Assembly: GCA_018398575.1 (NCBI GenBank)
Contig: JAGTXZ010000003.1
Location: 3,038,001-3,102,000 of the forward strand
Reading direction: 5' to 3'
From: Ampelomyces quisqualis
Lineage: Eukaryota; Ascomycota; Dothideomycetes; Pleosporales; Phaeosphaeriaceae
Length of the DNA: 64,000 nucleotides
The notes beneath the pieces are model-generated. The model was not told the origin of the DNA. It did not search any database and saw nothing but the letters and a program-made list of their open reading frames with translations. The position numbers and the translations under genes are program-made. Positions 41,283 through 52,111 of the stretch are shown here, piece by piece. The stretch's first letter is position 1; each line of letters opens with the position of its first letter.

Positions 41283-42683
41283 ATGTCCGCCCCCGCACAC
41301 AAGTTCAAGGTCGCCGACATCAGTCTCGCGGCCTTTGGTCGCCGCGAGATCGAGCTCGCCGAGAACGAGATGCCCGGTCTGATGGCCACGCGCCAGAAGT
41401 ACGCCTCAGACCAGCCCCTCAAGGGCGCCCGCATTGCCGGCTGCCTGCACATGAGTAGGCCATTTGCCGTGCTCTCGACCCCACGCGCACCCGCTGACAC
41501 CCCACGCAGCCATCCAGACGGCCGTCCTGATCGAGACGCTCACGTCGCTCGGCGCCGAGCTCACCTGGACGTCGTGCAACATCTTCTCCACCCAGGACCA
41601 CGCCGCTGCCGCCATCGCCGCTGCCGGCGTCCCGTCTTTCTGGAAGGGCGAGACCGAGGAAGAGTACGAGTGGTGCCTCGAGCAGCAGCTCACCGCCTTC
41701 AAGGACGGCAAGAGCCTGAACTTGATCCTCGACGACGGCGGGGACCTCACCGCCCTGGTCCACAAGAAGTACCCCGAGATGCTCAAGGACTGCTACGGCG
41801 TGTCCGAGGAGACGACCACGGGCGTGCACCACCTCTACCGCATGCTCAAGGGCAAGGGTCTGCTCATCCCGCCATCAACGTCAACGACTCGGTCACCAAG
41901 TCCAAGTTCGACAACCTGTACGGCTGCCGCGAGTCGCTCGTCGACGGCATCAAGCGTGCCACCGACGTCATGATTGCCGGCAAGGTCGCCGTCGTCGCCG
42001 GCTTCGGTGATGTCGGCAAGGGCTGTGCCCAGGCTCTCCACAGCATGGGGGCCCGCGTCATCGTCACGGAGATTGATCCCATCAACGCTCTCCAGGCCGC
42101 CGTCTCTGGCTTCCAGGTCACCACCATGGAGGATGCTGCTTCCCAGGGTCAGATCTTCGTCACCACCACTGGCTGTCGTGACATCCTGACTGGCGTACAC
42201 TTTGAGGCTATGCCCAACGATGCCATTGTCTGCAACATCGGTCACTTCGACATCGAAATCGATGTTGCCTGGCTCAAGAAGAACGCCAAGTCCGTCTCCA
42301 GCATCAAGCCCCAGGTCGACCGCTACCTCATGCCCAGCGGCCGTCACATCATCCTGCTCGCCGAGGGCCGTCTCGTCAACCTCGGATGTGCCACCGGCCA
42401 CTCTTCCTTTGTCATGTCCTGCTCTTTCACCAACCAGGTCCTTGCCCAGATCATGCTGTACAAGGCTGCCGACGAGGAGTTCGGCAACAAGTACATCGAG
42501 TTTGGCAAGACCGGCAAGCTCGACGTCGGTGTCTACGTCCTGCCCAAGATCCTCGACGAGCAGGTCGCTCTTCTCCACCTCGACCACGTCAACGCTAAGC
42601 TCTCTAAGCTCAGCGACGTCCAGGCCGAGTACCTTGGCCTTCCCGTCGAGGGTCCTTTCAAGAGTGACATCTACCGTTACTAG
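41283..42683 (+). CDS. S-adenosyl-L-homocysteine hydrolase with apparent one-base frameshift
   Basis: Exons 41283..41454 and 41510..42683. The intron joins HM to TIQTAVLIETLTSLGAELTW. The enzyme splits SAH to adenosine and homocysteine, relieving inhibition of methyltransferases. Family blocks are ETTTGVHHLYRMLKGKG, SVTKSKFDNLYGCRESLVDG, the NAD-binding AGFGDVGKGCAQAL and the C-terminal GPFKSDIYRY. Between about 41850 and 41871 the coding frame changes: the upstream frame ends in GLLIP and the downstream frame starts AINVNDSV, so one base is missing. With one base added the protein would be 448 residues, almost the yeast length of 449. As everything else is intact and highly conserved, a consensus error is likelier than a pseudogene. 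Confidence 0.9.
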   Translation: MSAPAHKFKVADISLAAFGRREIELAENEMPGLMATRQKYASDQPLKGARIAGCLHMSRPFAVLSTPRAPADTPRSHPDGRPDRDAHVARRRAHLDVVQHLLHPGPRRCRHRRCRRPVFLEGRDRGRVRVVPRAAAHRLQGRQEPELDPRRRRGPHRPGPQEVPRDAQGLLRRVRGDDHGRAPPLPHAQGQGSAHPAINVNDSVTKSKFDNLYGCRESLVDGIKRATDVMIAGKVAVVAGFGDVGKGCAQALHSMGARVIVTEIDPINALQAAVSGFQVTTMEDAASQGQIFVTTTGCRDILTGVHFEAMPNDAIVCNIGHFDIEIDVAWLKKNAKSVSSIKPQVDRYLMPSGRHIILLAEGRLVNLGCATGHSSFVMSCSFTNQVLAQIMLYKAADEEFGNKYIEFGKTGKLDVGVYVLPKILDEQVALLHLDHVNAKLSKLSDVQAEYLGLPVEGPFKSDIYRY

Positions 42684-44023
42684 ATTTCTTTACATTTTGC
42701 ATAGGCGCGGGAAGTTTCAACACGACGTTATGAATGTGATGATACCCTACTGAAAAGTTATTTGTCTTCAACGGCATAGCTTCGGGTCTGGGACTCGACG
42801 GGGTTTAGGTCGTTCAAAAGGCGTTGGTCTGCACATCATCATCTTGATCCTTCAACCATGGTCAAGCATAGAGATGATACCCCAATGTAAGAGCAAGGCG
42901 TAGAGGTCTATATGAGCCGCTACGCCACCATTGATAGATGGTAGTGGTCCGCCGTGAACAAGGACCGGAGATTTGACAATTCCAGCCGACTATCATGGTC
43001 CGTGTCCACTCTCCACCTAACTTCTCCTCTTTTCGGGTAGTGATAGTGACCTTCAACCGCATGAACCATCCCCGTCAATATCACACAACGCTGATCGACA
43101 AAGTATCTCATCATTGACACCTGCAGACCCATGTCCTTCCTCATCACCCGCTCTGCGGACGCATGCACCAAAACCCAGTCTCAGCATCTCTGACATTGAC
43201 ATGAGACATACACAACAGCCCCAATACATGTCCTACCCTTCCTTGTCTGCCCCGCACCACCTCGCCGCACCCATCACTCTGCACGGCCGACGATGGCGAC
43301 GATCGGTGGCAGCTCTGCGTTGTCAGTACTCCGTACATCCCGAAGCCACATGCAAGCCCCTACGTAAACTTCCCGCTCGACATGACATGGAAACGTTCAG
43401 CATCGGCCCGTCAGTCGTGTCTTGCCCGCCCCCCCCCTGACGTCGTGTTTTCTGCCTCCTTGCGCTGCAACCCCACGCTTTCCGCCATGTTTGCATACGA
43501 GTCGAGTACAAAGTGATTGTTGTCGCAGCCTACTAGCGGGATTTCAGATGGAGACAACGTGGGAACTGGTCCTTGCTGCATCAATGCACTTTGTGCAAAC
43601 GTTGCACATGAAAGTATCAGTCAACAAAAGGTCGATGCATCGTTGTTGCATCACCAATGGCGCGCAAAAAGTTTGATGAATCATTTTTGACAAGGACAAA
43701 GTCCGCCCTTATCCGATGTCTATCCACCTTCCCTTCCCTTCCCTTCCCCCTCCCCCCACCCCGTGTCCGCGCTCCACATGAGTCGATTCCTCGAATCTCC
43801 TCCTCCATCTACATGAGGGAGCTGAGTCCTGTAGCACAACCATCCACCTCACAATATTGGACCCACTTGCACTTCCAGTTCCACGTCTTCCCTGTTCTGT
43901 CTACTCCCTACGTCGACGCAGGTACAGAGTACCAACACGGTGCCAGCCCACATGGCTCCGCTACCTTGAAACCAGCCCTGGGATGGCAAGGAAAGCGAGT
44001 AAGTCGCTCCAGCCCGACGTGCA
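42684..44023. other. 1.3 kb convergent gap
   Basis: 3' flanks of SAH hydrolase and histidinol-phosphatase. A C/T-rich tract lies at about 43730-43765. Short frames show no domain. Nothing else seen. Confidence 0.5.
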
Positions 44024-45080
44024 TTATTGTATCATGTTCCAAAAAGGCAAAGCGGCCAACGTGGTTGTTTGGATGGAGGAGAACCCCGCACTGGGGAAGC
44101 GGTCGTCGTTGCGCACACCAGCTTTGTCCACGTAGTCTATCTCTTTCAGACCGGCTTTTTGTACAAAGGCCAGTAAGCGCGCGTAGTTGGTGGCTACCTG
44201 GTCGATCCCGTGGCTATCGTCGGACAGGACAAAGGTGCCTCCCAGGCGCATGAACATCTGAGCAGCAGGGTTAAAAAAAAAGAAACACTTGGGATGCGTA
44301 TTTTTTGTTGGGCCGTGTTGACGAACCTGACATATGGGAAGGCATGGATACGGCTCTGCCAACCCCTTTCGTAGTCCCGAGGTGTTCAGCTCCAGCCGAC
44401 CGCCGTACGAGGCTATGAATTCCAGATTGCGCTGTATTTTCCCCCACACGCTTGTCATGTCCTTGAAATTCGCGTCCCGATGGTCGCTGGTCAGGCGTAT
44501 CAAATCAAAGTGTCCCACTACAGGGGGTTTGAGCGCAAGGAGCATGTCGAATTGCGAGTCAAAGTAATCCTCGAATAATCTAGTATCGGTGCCACCAGCC
44601 TTCTCTCGAGCTTGTTCGTACATTTCCCGATTGAAGTCGATTGGTATGGTATGCGTGTGGTGGACAGAGCCTATGAAGAAGTCAAAGGTATGCTTAGCAA
44701 GTATTCCCTGGATGATCTGCAGTGTAGAGGGACGGATCCACTCTGATTCAAATCCGATTAGAATCTGTATCTTGTCTGCATAAACACTGCGTAGCCGTTG
44801 TGCTTCAACGTAAAAGGCATCAAACAGTTTAGCCAACGATTCTTCAGTGTGTTCGTTTTGCTATAACAGTATCAATCGTTAGCTGTCCATCACAATAGCC
44901 CGATCTTAGAGTAGACGCACTCACTTCCTCTGGGTAGAAGTCCTCAATAGGTCGCGGAATATGCTCAGTCAACGCGAAGCTCTCGAACCCCTTGGTAATA
45001 GCTGCTTGCACAACTTGTTCGAGGGAGTCCTTTGCATGGCCGCAAAACTGTCCAGAGTGACTATGATGAGAGTACGGCAT
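44024..45080 (-). CDS. HIS2: histidinol-phosphatase, PHP family (His2 type)
   Basis: Three exons, complement(44024..44257, 44327..44860, 44925..45080), encode 307 residues. The start MPYSHHSHSGQFCGHAKDSL holds the metal-binding H-x-H of the PHP fold. Other motifs are FALTEHIPRP, ILIGFESEWI, FFIGSVHHTH, VVGHFDLIRL and a C-terminal FVLSDDSHG, all contributing metal ligands in this family. It removes phosphate from L-histidinol phosphate in histidine biosynthesis. The 69 bp second intron is a multiple of three and has no stop, so an unspliced reading looks open, but its T-rich tract and CTCAG acceptor, and homology on both sides, favour splicing. Confidence 0.9.
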
Positions 45081-46114
45081 ACCGACAGCTCTCACGTGTG
45101 AAGAACCGAGAATATCAAAGCGTGCACGATCAGAGAGAGTGTCTGGTGGACGCAGTACGTACGACTCCAGACGACGACTAATCCCAAGGTGTTTTTGCGG
45201 GTCAAGTCTCGCACCAACAGCAACAAGGCATAAAAAAGCTTCCGTGGTGTCGGAAGCAAGGACATGACGTAAGCGACCCCAACGGTCAACACAAACACCA
45301 ACCACCAACACGCTACTCTACGAATTATCATCGTCGCTCGGCCCCATACCAGACACGAATATCGCGAGGATACCCTCGCCGCAATAATGCCCCTCATACA
45401 TGATACTGATATGTCGTGAGACTCACGCGCCAGGTCGGGCCTGTACTAAACATGACCACAGCATCCACGGGAAACGGACAGAGGGAGCAACGCCACGCGA
45501 GGACGAGTGCGCACTGCGAGGTAACAGAGATGTGGAGAATAAGGGAGTCGGACTCCGGAGGTTGTTTGGATATGGGGGAGGGCAGGGGTGTGTGGATGCA
45601 AGGAGTTGTGCGGCGTGCCGAGTACGGGTGCGAAGTCGGTCTGTTTACTTCTTCGTGTCGTTTCGGGGGGAGGGGGAAGAGCTGGACGAGACAACACAAG
45701 CATTGCTTGGTGAGTGGGCAAGCAAGCTCTTCCCATCCATGTCTGATACAGGCGCCGCTAGAAATGAGATATTACAATTTAAACTACTCATCCGCCCTAT
45801 AGATATTGCCAGAAACTCTCCTCACACTTGGAACTTTATCACCCTCCCATATGTACGGATAAACAAGGAACCAGCCTATTGACGTGGATCTCCCATCAAG
45901 AGCAATATGTTCAAAAAGCCCAATGTAACGCTTGCTATGGATAACACTGATGTCTACATTTGGTAGCGATGTAGATAAAGGTATTAGGAACAAAAGTAGA
46001 ATGGAAAATGAAACAATTGTCTCCTGAACCCCGCTGTGCTTTTCCAAGGCGGTCCTCGGTGTCAGAGGAAAGTAACGGAGGTGGAAATACAAACGAATCT
46101 GCATGTAGCAGTGC
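45081..46114. other. gap upstream of histidinol-phosphatase
   Basis: Holds the promoter of the histidinol-phosphatase gene and the 3' flank of the Whi2-like gene. I looked for a Gcn4 site (TGACTCA) and did not find one. Overlapping frames on both strands near 45.4-45.9 kb have no domain. Confidence 0.5.
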
Positions 46115-47717
46115 TCAGCGAAGTCCAATGACGCTCTGCGTGATGTATTAGCAGTCGAATCGACGGGTCGTTAGGACTTGTATAATACCATTTCAAGCGT
46201 CCATACTCTCCTTATCCACACCTTGAGCTTGCCCTCGACGCCTCTGACATTGTCAAGCTCAACGCCCTCCCACCAGCAGCGGCGAGCAGGTTTCCTCCAG
46301 AAGAGTAGCAGCTTCTGCGCCATTCCGACAGCGTTGCTGTTAGCAAGGTCGTTGCCCTTGATGTCGGTCCTTAGACGAGCAAGTGCGATACTGCAGATGA
46401 CAGCCTTGTTGGGCTCGCCGGCGCGGTGGCCCCAGCGGTCATCGTAGTTGAAACCTCTGCTCGATTCAGTAAGCCAGACCAATGGCTTGAACAAAAGATG
46501 CTTACCCAGCAGTCAGCATCTCAATCAGGTGCTGCTCTGTTGTGCCTGGCTCCTCGCTCTTTCTAAGACCTGAGAAGATGCCGTCCTGGCTCAGGAGAGC
46601 CTCGCCCGCCGCTCGCTTAACTTCGATCATTTCTGGCTGAGTGATGTCGCGGTGCGGCGGGATGGCGTAGAAGTCGAGGTCTTCCCGGAGGACAATTATG
46701 CCGGCGCGATCTTGCAGCATGTCTCTTGCGGAACCATGCATGGGTTCAATTGGTACAGCCTCGGAGGGGTGGTCTGGGACCGCAGTCGGCGAAGGCGGAG
46801 ATGCGGGGATTGTCTGGGCTACATTGCGGAAGAACTCCAGCATGTACTGTAACGAGTTGGGATCGTACTGTGAGAAATACATATTGTCAGATAAATATAA
46901 TGCGGGATTTGAGAGGTGATGCATAATCTTGGCCATGGGACCTATGGGCGCATTGGAGGGAGCGGATGAGGAAATGGGATTACCAACGTCGACTGGGTAG
47001 ACGTCTCCATCATGGTAGGAGTTCATGTGGCCATCTGGAAGAAGTCCATTGGGGAACAACGAAAGCAGAACGAACTCGGGCAGGGTCAGAAGTTCGTCCC
47101 TCGACAGAGTGAAGCGAGATCCTCTATCAACATGTCAGCATCAATCTGCATGTTGGAGAGGCGTTGCATGGCTACCTCAACTCCAAGGTGATGTTCTCAT
47201 CTGAGCCTCCAAGCGTGTTGATTGGCGGTCCCGTGCTTGTTTGCGACACCTGAGTAAGGATACTCGCGGGGCCTCCTGCAGACGCCATCAGGTACGTAAA
47301 CGACTCGAGTGGGCTATCTCCTTCACTGTAGGGCGGTGGGGGTTCTCCGTCGTCGATGTCCTTGCTACTAGAGCCGTCTTTGGTGTCGCGCGGGAGGGCG
47401 GCCTTGGTCTCAGCAGCAGCAGCAGCAGATGACGACGGCTCGGTGAAGGGCGGCGCGGCTGCGAATGCGGGTGGAGAATCGCCTGGCTGGATTTGGCACG
47501 CCTTGTTGCGCTGCTCCTCGTTGTCTTGCGACGGGAAGTAGAGGGACGAGAAGGGAGGCGGGTGCGGTGATTCGCTGGCGGTACTCGGCGCTGCGTCGAT
47601 GCTGGTGGGTGGTGTCGCCGGGTAGGGTGCGCCCGAGTGGTCGCTGTTGCTGAGAGAGGGAGGCAAAGGAGTGACTACGGACAAGCCGTTTGTACTGGAA
47701 GCCTGCGTGCGCGACAA
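46115..47717 (-). CDS. Whi2-like BTB/POZ growth-regulation protein (5' end unresolved)
   Basis: Exons recognised: complement(46115..46135, 46189..46456, 46506..47123, 47176..47717 or beyond). The N-terminus is Pro/Ser-rich and contains PPPPYSEGDS. The BTB-like core is ENITLELRGSRFTLSRDELL, then LPEFVLLSLFPNGLLPDGHM and DPNSLQYMLEFFR. The C-terminus ends RRCWWEGVELDNV, VWIRRVWTLEM and, from a seven-codon last exon, SVIGLR. In yeast Whi2 works with Psr phosphatases in stress signalling and restrains TORC1; the same role here is inferred. Codon 47717 is TTG, not ATG, and the frame remains open upstream to an acceptor-like CTACTAG at about 47789, so a short 5' exon is missing from the model. Confidence 0.75.
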
Positions 47718-48279
47718 GATGCCGGTGTGCTGTGTATTGGACGGGAAGCGGCTGGTCGCAGGCGAGGCGAGGCGAAGGGGCAGGGACGCTAGTAGCCGCT
47801 CTCAATTAATCGCGTGCGCTCGGAGTCGACGAGACGGGCGGTTGCATTGGTCAGAACAGCCGTCGAGGGGGGAATGGGAATTGTTTGCTCGCGGCGGGTG
47901 TTTCGTCGTGTGTGCATGTAATGTGAGGTTGGTCAAGTGAGGGCACCAACTGCTCGCCATTAGCTAGATGGGCCTAGCGCGCCTTCCAACTCCACGAAGG
48001 GGAAGGCCCAGCCGCTAGCATCATCACAATCGCACCTGCACGTCGATACTGGCGAAGCACCACTTGAGGACTGGACTGCAACTCTTCAAGACTCGGGGCA
48101 GACGAATGCAAAGTGTTGACTGTGCATGTCTTGGGCAGGAGTTCCTTGCTGAAATAGGTCGTGCTTCCTGAATCTTACGAGTGCGTCCGTCAATACACAA
48201 ACGATAAGTCATGGTCTTGGAGAAAATGATGCATCACGGATTGTGATGGTAATTTCGGAATCACATCTGCAAATTGCCC
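47718..48279. other. gap holding the unresolved 5' end of the Whi2-like gene
   Basis: The minus strand stays open from 47717 to about 47788. An upstream ATG at about 47917 could splice in through a weak GTCTCG donor, but I cannot choose with confidence. The remainder is the 3' flank of Gcn20. Confidence 0.45.
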
Positions 48280-50639
48280 CTAATGCTTCTGCACTACACC
48301 CGCCTCGTTTGCCTGCGCTGTAATCCTCCGCTTGTAGTCTTTCACGCTTCCATCAAAGTGCTCGATGGTGCCGTTATCGCAGACCCACAGACTTGTGCAT
48401 ACGTTCTGCAACATTGTGACATCGTGACTGACCATCAATACTCCGCCCTGGAACTTGTTGAGCGCGTCTGATAGGGCATCCATTGCCTCGATATCCAAGT
48501 GATTGGAAGGCTCGTCCAGGACAAGAATGTGTGGGTTCTGCAGTGCCAAACAGGCGAAAGCGACGCGCGACTTCTGACCTCCTGAAAGCAGTTCCATTTT
48601 CTGCAGGCCCGTCATACCTGTGATACCAAAGGCACCCAGGTGACGGCGGTACTCTTCGTCAGCCCTGCCATGATACTTTTTCGACATGAAACCAACAGCG
48701 CTATCGTTCAGATCTAGAGCATCGACGTGATGTTGCGCAAAGAAGCCGACACGCAGACGTGGGTTCTGTGAAATGAGGCCAGTGGTAGGCTGGAGTGCTC
48801 CTATCAACAGCTTCAATGCCGTTGTCTTGCCGGCTCCATTGGGACCGACAATACCAATGCGCGAATCGAGTTGAACGTCGAGGTCAACATTCTTGAGCAA
48901 AATGTTATCCTTGGTGTAGCCAAAGGTAACACCGCTCATCTGGATGATGGGCGGCGACATCTTCTCCACCTCGGGGAACTTGAAGTGGACGGTGTATTCC
49001 GCTTCTGGAGCGGTGAGCACTGGCATGCGCTCGAGCTTCTTGATCCTCGATTGCGCTTCAGAAGACTTTGCAGCATTGTAGCGAAACTTGTCGATGAATG
49101 CTTGCAAATGTGCGCGCTCTCCCATCTGCTTCTCGTACTCACGCGCTGCTGTCTTTCGGCGCTCCTCTTTGGTCGCATAGAAAGAGTCAAAATTGCCACC
49201 CTTGTAGTAGTCGAGTCGTTCCGAGTGCTGATGGATAATGTCGGTGGCAACCTCGTTCAAGAATGCCCGGTCGTGCGACACTACCAGTACAGTACTGGGG
49301 TACCCCTGAAGATAGTTTGCCAAGAAGGTAATGGACGGGACATCCAACATGTTGGAAGGCTCGTCGAGTAATAGCAGGTCAGGCTCGCAGAAGAGGGCTC
49401 GGGCGAGGGCCAATCTCATTCTCCATCCTCCAGAGAAGGTCTTGGTCGCAAACTGCTGGCGTTCAGTGGAGAAGCCAAGGCCTGCAAGAATACTAGCTGC
49501 TCGAGGCTCAGCCTTGTCCGACTCCATCTCGGCTAGCTTAGCGTGCACGTCGCTCAGGGTGGTGTCGAGTCCTTCACGTTGCGTATCAAGTCGCGCAGCA
49601 TCTGCAGACGTGTCGGCCATGGTCGCCCGTTCTGCCTCAATCTCGGCCAGTTCTTTGCTGATTTTCTGATACACGTTAGAGAAGTTATGCAATGCGGTGG
49701 GCCAACTCTCACATCTTGCTCCTTGAGGAGATGTTTGCGCCAGACGTCAGCGTCCAGGACAGCTTGGAGAGCCGGAGTGTCGTCACCGCTGATCTGTGAT
49801 GTAGGTTAGAATGGGCCATGCTTGACTGCCATGTGGAGAGGTACTTCTTGTTCTACGTGCAGAATGGAGATGTGCGTGGGAATGGAGACTTCACGGCGAC
49901 TGAGAGCGCGGAGTAGCGTAGACTTTCCGATACCATTCTGACCCACCAGACCATATCTTCGACCATATGCAAGGGTGAGGGAGCTGTCTGTCAATATGCG
50001 CAGACCAGGCATAGAAACGTCGAAGCTATCAATCTTGATATCTTTACTCTTGGATGCGGCATCAGAGCCCAACTGCAAAGGATTGACAGCCATGTAGAAC
50101 TCTTCGTAGCTCTGTGCCTCATCCGGCACATTGAGCAATTTGGAGGCCTCGTACTCGACGTTCTTGAACTCTTTGCGATCTTGCTTAGCACGGAGCTTGC
50201 GTTCGGCCTTTTCTAGCTTTTTTCTGTCGACTCTCGACTCTACCTTGCGCGTGTTGGCAGACTCTAGATCGACAGCAGCTCCCGCAAGGCCGAGTGTAGT
50301 GGATATGTTCCTCGCAGAGCCGACGTGAATGGCCTGGTCAAGCTTCTTAGCAAATGGAGCTCTCTGACGCCCGTCGCCATCAGCACCATGTGTGGCCTTG
50401 AGGCGCGAGACGAATTTCTCAACGAGGTTCTGGATGCTCGTCTCGTTCTGGGGTGACAAGTCTCCCGAGGCGGATAGCAGCAGTGCGCTTACGGCCGCGG
50501 CAGCGTCCTCTAGTGGCGAGGGCGCATGGGGGTCCGCGTCTGACGAGAATGCGTTTGCAGCATGGGTCAGATAGCCCACGGAATACTCGGACAGCACGGG
50601 ATCAATGTTGGGGACGTGGGTTCTGATTTCGGCGTCCAT
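48280..50639 (-). CDS. GCN20: ABC-F ATPase Gcn20
   Basis: Three exons, complement(48280..49665, 49713..49793, 49845..50639), encode 753 residues, matching yeast Gcn20 (752). The N-terminal domain (about 1-200) is the Gcn20-type region that binds Gcn1. The first ATPase has Walker A GQNGIGKST, signature FSGGWRMRLALARAL and Walker B LLLLDEPSNMLD; the second has GPNGAGKTT, LSGGQKSRVAFACLAL and ILVLDEPSNHLD. There are no membrane segments, as expected for ABC-F. It works with Gcn1 on ribosomes to activate kinase Gcn2 when amino acids run short. I chose the ATG at 50639, giving MDAEIRTHVPNIDPVLSEYS; an upstream in-frame start at 50696 is less likely. Confidence 0.94.
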
Positions 50640-51746
50640 GGTGGTGGTGGGTGGCGGGGGAGATGCGAGGATGGCGCCTTGTCCTAGGGCTGTCACTGTC
50701 GGATCTCAACGGTGGCGCTGGCGGAGTCGGCACCGAGTTGTGCAGCAACACAGCAGCAGCTGGATTGGCGTGGACACTGCAGGTGGAAATTGATGAGGGT
50801 GTGGAGTGGCGGGTTTCTGGAAGAGGGCGGGAGCCAATGACGGGGGCGCATTCTGCCGCTCTCCCGCCTTGGGCTGCTCCTTGTGTCGCCGAACAAGATT
50901 GCTGATCACGTATCACCGTGCCTCGCCTACCGCGAGGGATGCACTGCCAGCGTCCCGAGGGGGCAGTTGGAACTTGGGGAAGAGTCCTTGTGTTGTTGTT
51001 GTTGTTGTTGTTGTCGTTGATGATCCTGGGAGCCGCATAAACCGGTTGCTACTGTGCCTCTTCGACTGCCCGCCGTTGCAGGGAACACGCGGGCACTCCA
51101 GACAGCCGCCTGCGAATCAACGCGCTCGGTGACCACAGTCCGGGATTGCTCAATGCTGCCATGCCCAGGTCGCGAGCCTATTTTGGGTGGCGTCGGATGG
51201 CTGATGGCTGGGCTGTTGAGTGGTACCGCACGATGCAGCTCGCCCGTCCCGGCACCGTCCTTGCGAGGCACACGCTGCAACAGCTGGAGTGCACACTGCA
51301 GCCTCCAGACTCCAGAGGGAGGCAGGCCGTCTGTGTTGGAACGTCGACTTGACTCGGTGCTGTGACCTGTAGGCTGTCACGCCCAGCCCAATTCTGCGGC
51401 GACATGTCGCTAACCCCAGCCGGGCCTGCGCAACGGGGTAGCCCTGTGCCGAGTACGGAGTACGCAGATGCCAAACCATCAGGCAACCGGCAGCGCTTTT
51501 CTTCACCCTCGCCGTCCGCTCCTCACGGCTGCTCCACTCTCTGCCCCAGCCCGCCACGGCTGCTCTAGCCCGTCGCTGTCGCCCTGTCACTGCTCCGTCA
51601 TGGTAGAGAGGCTGATTGAGCCCCTCGCTTCCACCCCGTGTCTCTCGGCGCGCACCCTCGGTTCCTCGACAGGGCATGATGCTCAACGCGTCGTCACAGC
51701 CGTGTCGACGAGCCACCTTCCCCCGGCGGCTTGCTAACTAACCAGG
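50640..51746. promoter_or_regulatory. divergent gap between Gcn20 and the 1,140-residue protein
   Basis: GC-rich promoter region with a GTT trinucleotide repeat at about 50990..51014. A 188-codon minus-strand frame at 51150..51716 is rich in Arg, Ala and Cys without any domain and is probably chance. No regulatory site identified. Confidence 0.45.
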
Positions 51747-52080
51747 ATGAAAACTTGTCCCAGCGTGAGTATCCTCCGTTTTCTGGCCCGCTGCATTCGT
51801 GCCCTTGCCTTGTTGTGCTGGCCGTCTTCCGAGAGCGGCCGTGGCTTGCTTGTCTTACCTGGGCATACTGTGCATCTTCGTCGTACGGGAGTGCCATGAC
51901 TGACCCATTTTCGTGACACAGCTTTGTGCCACTGCCACGGTCGTTGGTGCATCTGCAGTTGGTCTATCATTTGCACGCGAGACGCCCTTCAATCCCTCCC
52001 ACTCGCAGCCGAACAAGAAGAACGCCCTGCCCGCGCCAACCCTGGGCCCCGGAGCCATGTCTGCCGCCATTCAGACATCT

Positions 52081-52111
<31 letters not shown>

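Noticed and set aside
44258..44326. Histidinol-phosphatase read without its second intron
   Set aside because: The segment is a multiple of three without stops, but adds a Phe run and an unmatched loop; donor, T-rich tract and CTCAG acceptor support splicing.
45092..45397. 101-codon minus-strand frame with hydrophobic segments
   Set aside because: Located in the 5' flank of the histidinol-phosphatase gene, with no domain or support for a separate transcript.
51150..51716. 188-codon minus-strand frame between Gcn20 and the large disordered protein
   Set aside because: No domain or splice signals, Arg/Ala/Cys-rich composition typical of chance frames in GC-rich promoters.
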